NCBI GenBank assembly: GCA_027490595.1
Contig: JAIXXU010000036.1
Coordinates: 1 to 7,351, forward strand
Direction: 5' to 3'
Origin: Pseudomonadota bacterium
GTDB lineage: Bacteria; Bdellovibrionota_B; Oligoflexia; Silvanigrellales; Silvanigrellaceae
DNA length: 7,351 nt
Every line of letters begins with the position of its first letter. Position 1 is the stretch's first letter. This document shows, in pieces, positions 6,472 through 7,351 of the stretch. Both the position numbers and the translations under genes were made by a program. The notes below the pieces were generated by a model. The model was given only the letters and a program-made list of their open reading frames with translations. It had not been told where the DNA came from and made no database searches.

Positions 6472-7351
6472 TTAAACTTCAACAATTCCAAGATTTTCGA
6501 ACTCTGCATGACCTTCTAGTTCTTGAAAAGAAAGCACATGCAAAAATGGCATTTCTTTTTCTACGATAGTTCGCACATACCGACGCACATCTAAGGTAAC
6601 AAGAACAACAGGTTTAATATTTATAGTCTTATACTTTTCTATTATTTCCTTCATATTGTCTATAATTTTTCGAGACAAGTTGGGATCAATAGCTAAGTAA
6701 CTTCCCGTAGCAGTATGTCTTATGGCATCTCGAATCGTGTCTTCAAGATCACTAGAAATAAGGATACAAGGCAAAATATTTTTCCCGTTGGAAAACTTAT
6801 ATGCAATATAACGCCCCAAGGCACCTCGCACATACTCTGTGATTAAAATGATATCTTTTTCACGCTGAGCCCATTCCAGTATGGCATCTAAAATAACTTT
6901 AAAATTACGAACTGAAATATCTTCAGCAATTAAACGTTGCAGAACTTCTGTGATTTTATTTAACGGAAGCATGCGTAAAAGCTCTTTGATGAGATCTTGA
7001 AATTCCGTCATACGGTCAAGCATGTTTTTCACTTCTTGCATTCCAAGGAATTCAGAAATATTTTGCTTAATCACAAAAGAAATATGTCGTGCCAGAAATT
7101 CTTCTAGAGTTAGAAAAGGTAAATTGAATTCTTGGCAAAGATTTTTATAGGACGATGCAATCCATAGACCAGGTATTTTTTCTCCAAAATAAGCAGTATT
7201 TTCTTCAAAATTACTGATGCCATATAAGCCTGCATTTTCAGGAATATCAAGAAGAAGTATTTTTTTGCGGTAGATTTTTCCTTTAGAGGAGGGAACTTCT
7301 TGAATAAGAATTTGGTAGGTATCAGATGGTTGATTATCATCGTACCTAAGA
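6472..7351 (-). CDS. sctV: T3SS export gate protein SctV, C-terminal cytoplasmic domain (5' end outside window)
   Basis: SctV (LcrD/InvA/FlhA family) forms the nonameric cytoplasmic ring that receives substrate-chaperone complexes. The frame stays open to the right edge; reading it gives 292 residues, beginning with LRYDDNQPSDTYQI, the usual beginning of the SctV cytosolic domain after the membrane part and linker. Landmarks further on are GLWI, HISFVIKQNISEFLGMQEV, LQRLIAEDISVRNFKVIL, EYVRGALGRYI and the final VLSFQELEG. An internal GTG (7072-7074) could be mistaken for a start, but the family alignment runs unbroken upstream of it. The gene ends with TAA at 6472-6474. The membrane portion, about 300-400 residues, lies outside the window. 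The injectisome form is preferred over FlhA because of the neighbours. Confidence 0.93.
   Translation of the reverse strand, partial: LRYDDNQPSDTYQILIQEVPSSKGKIYRKKILLLDIPENAGLYGISNFEENTAYFGEKIPGLWIASSYKNLCQEFNLPFLTLEEFLARHISFVIKQNISEFLGMQEVKNMLDRMTEFQDLIKELLRMLPLNKITEVLQRLIAEDISVRNFKVILDAILEWAQREKDIILITEYVRGALGRYIAYKFSNGKNILPCILISSDLEDTIRDAIRHTATGSYLAIDPNLSRKIIDNMKEIIEKYKTINIKPVVLVTLDVRRYVRTIVEKEMPFLHVLSFQELEGHAEFENLGIVEV

Larger units (their letters stand above)
2495..7351 (-). other. T3SS operon (sctV-sctT-sctJ-sctN-chaperone-lysozyme)
   Basis: Six genes on one strand with gaps or overlaps of 22, -8, 2, 13 and 6 bp in transcription order, and no promoter or terminator seen between them; they are almost surely co-transcribed and several starts are probably translationally coupled. 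The operon continues beyond the right edge, where the rest of sctV lies. All recognisable products serve one injectisome. SctQ, SctL, SctO, SctR, SctS, SctU and SctC are not in the window. Confidence 0.85.

Noticed and set aside
7110..7340. 76-codon minus-strand frame
   Set aside because: Out of frame with sctV, whose family pattern continues through this stretch to the window edge.
2495..7351. Reading the operon as flagellar (FlhA, FliR, FliI)
   Set aside because: The 198-residue lipoprotein is SctJ rather than the much larger FliF, and an LcrH-type chaperone with a wall-opening enzyme belongs to an injectisome.

Overview
The window is AT-rich bacterial DNA. It joins a housekeeping segment (amino-acid transaminase and a tRNA) to part of a type III secretion system (T3SS) operon. 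The organism is a Gram-negative, probably host-associated bacterium: the operon encodes an inner-membrane export apparatus, a ring lipoprotein and an injectisome ATPase. The tRNA-Gln(UUG) has an encoded CCA and an anticodon arm like that of E. coli, which fits a proteobacterium in the broad sense. Nothing here fixes the genus, and a chlamydia-like host cannot be excluded from proteins alone.

Layout. 1-1089 (minus): a nearly complete branched-chain aminotransferase (ilvE) that runs off the left edge just before its stop. 1090-1501: a divergent intergenic region with a T12 tract, a good sigma70-type promoter, tRNA-Gln at 1244-1318, and a second, weaker promoter. 1502-2500 (plus): an unrecognised 332-residue protein with a long disordered Ser/Pro/Asn-rich N-terminus and a C-terminal two-helix membrane hairpin, a plausible T3SS effector of Inc-like architecture. 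2495-7351 (minus): a tightly packed operon, read right to left as sctV (5'-truncated by the window), sctT, sctJ, sctN, an LcrH/SycD-type TPR chaperone, and a secreted peptidoglycan enzyme.

How they work together. SctV and SctT belong to the export gate in the inner membrane, SctJ is the inner-ring lipoprotein, and SctN is the cytoplasmic ATPase that unloads substrates. The TPR protein probably chaperones translocators, which are not in the window. The last gene probably opens peptidoglycan for injectisome passage, the role played by EtgA/IpgF/IagB elsewhere.

The most unusual item is this last gene. It has a signal peptide, a degenerate LytM/M23-like domain without most metal ligands, and a C-terminal domain that reads like an animal c-type lysozyme (GH22) rather than an ordinary lytic transglycosylase. 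The Glu and Asp equivalent to hen Glu35 and Asp52 are present at the same 17-residue spacing, and four cysteines match two complete c-type disulfide pairs. The operon order (V-T-J-N-chaperone-lysozyme) also differs from the well-known injectisome arrangements, and the convergent effector candidate shares its stop codon region with the lysozyme gene.
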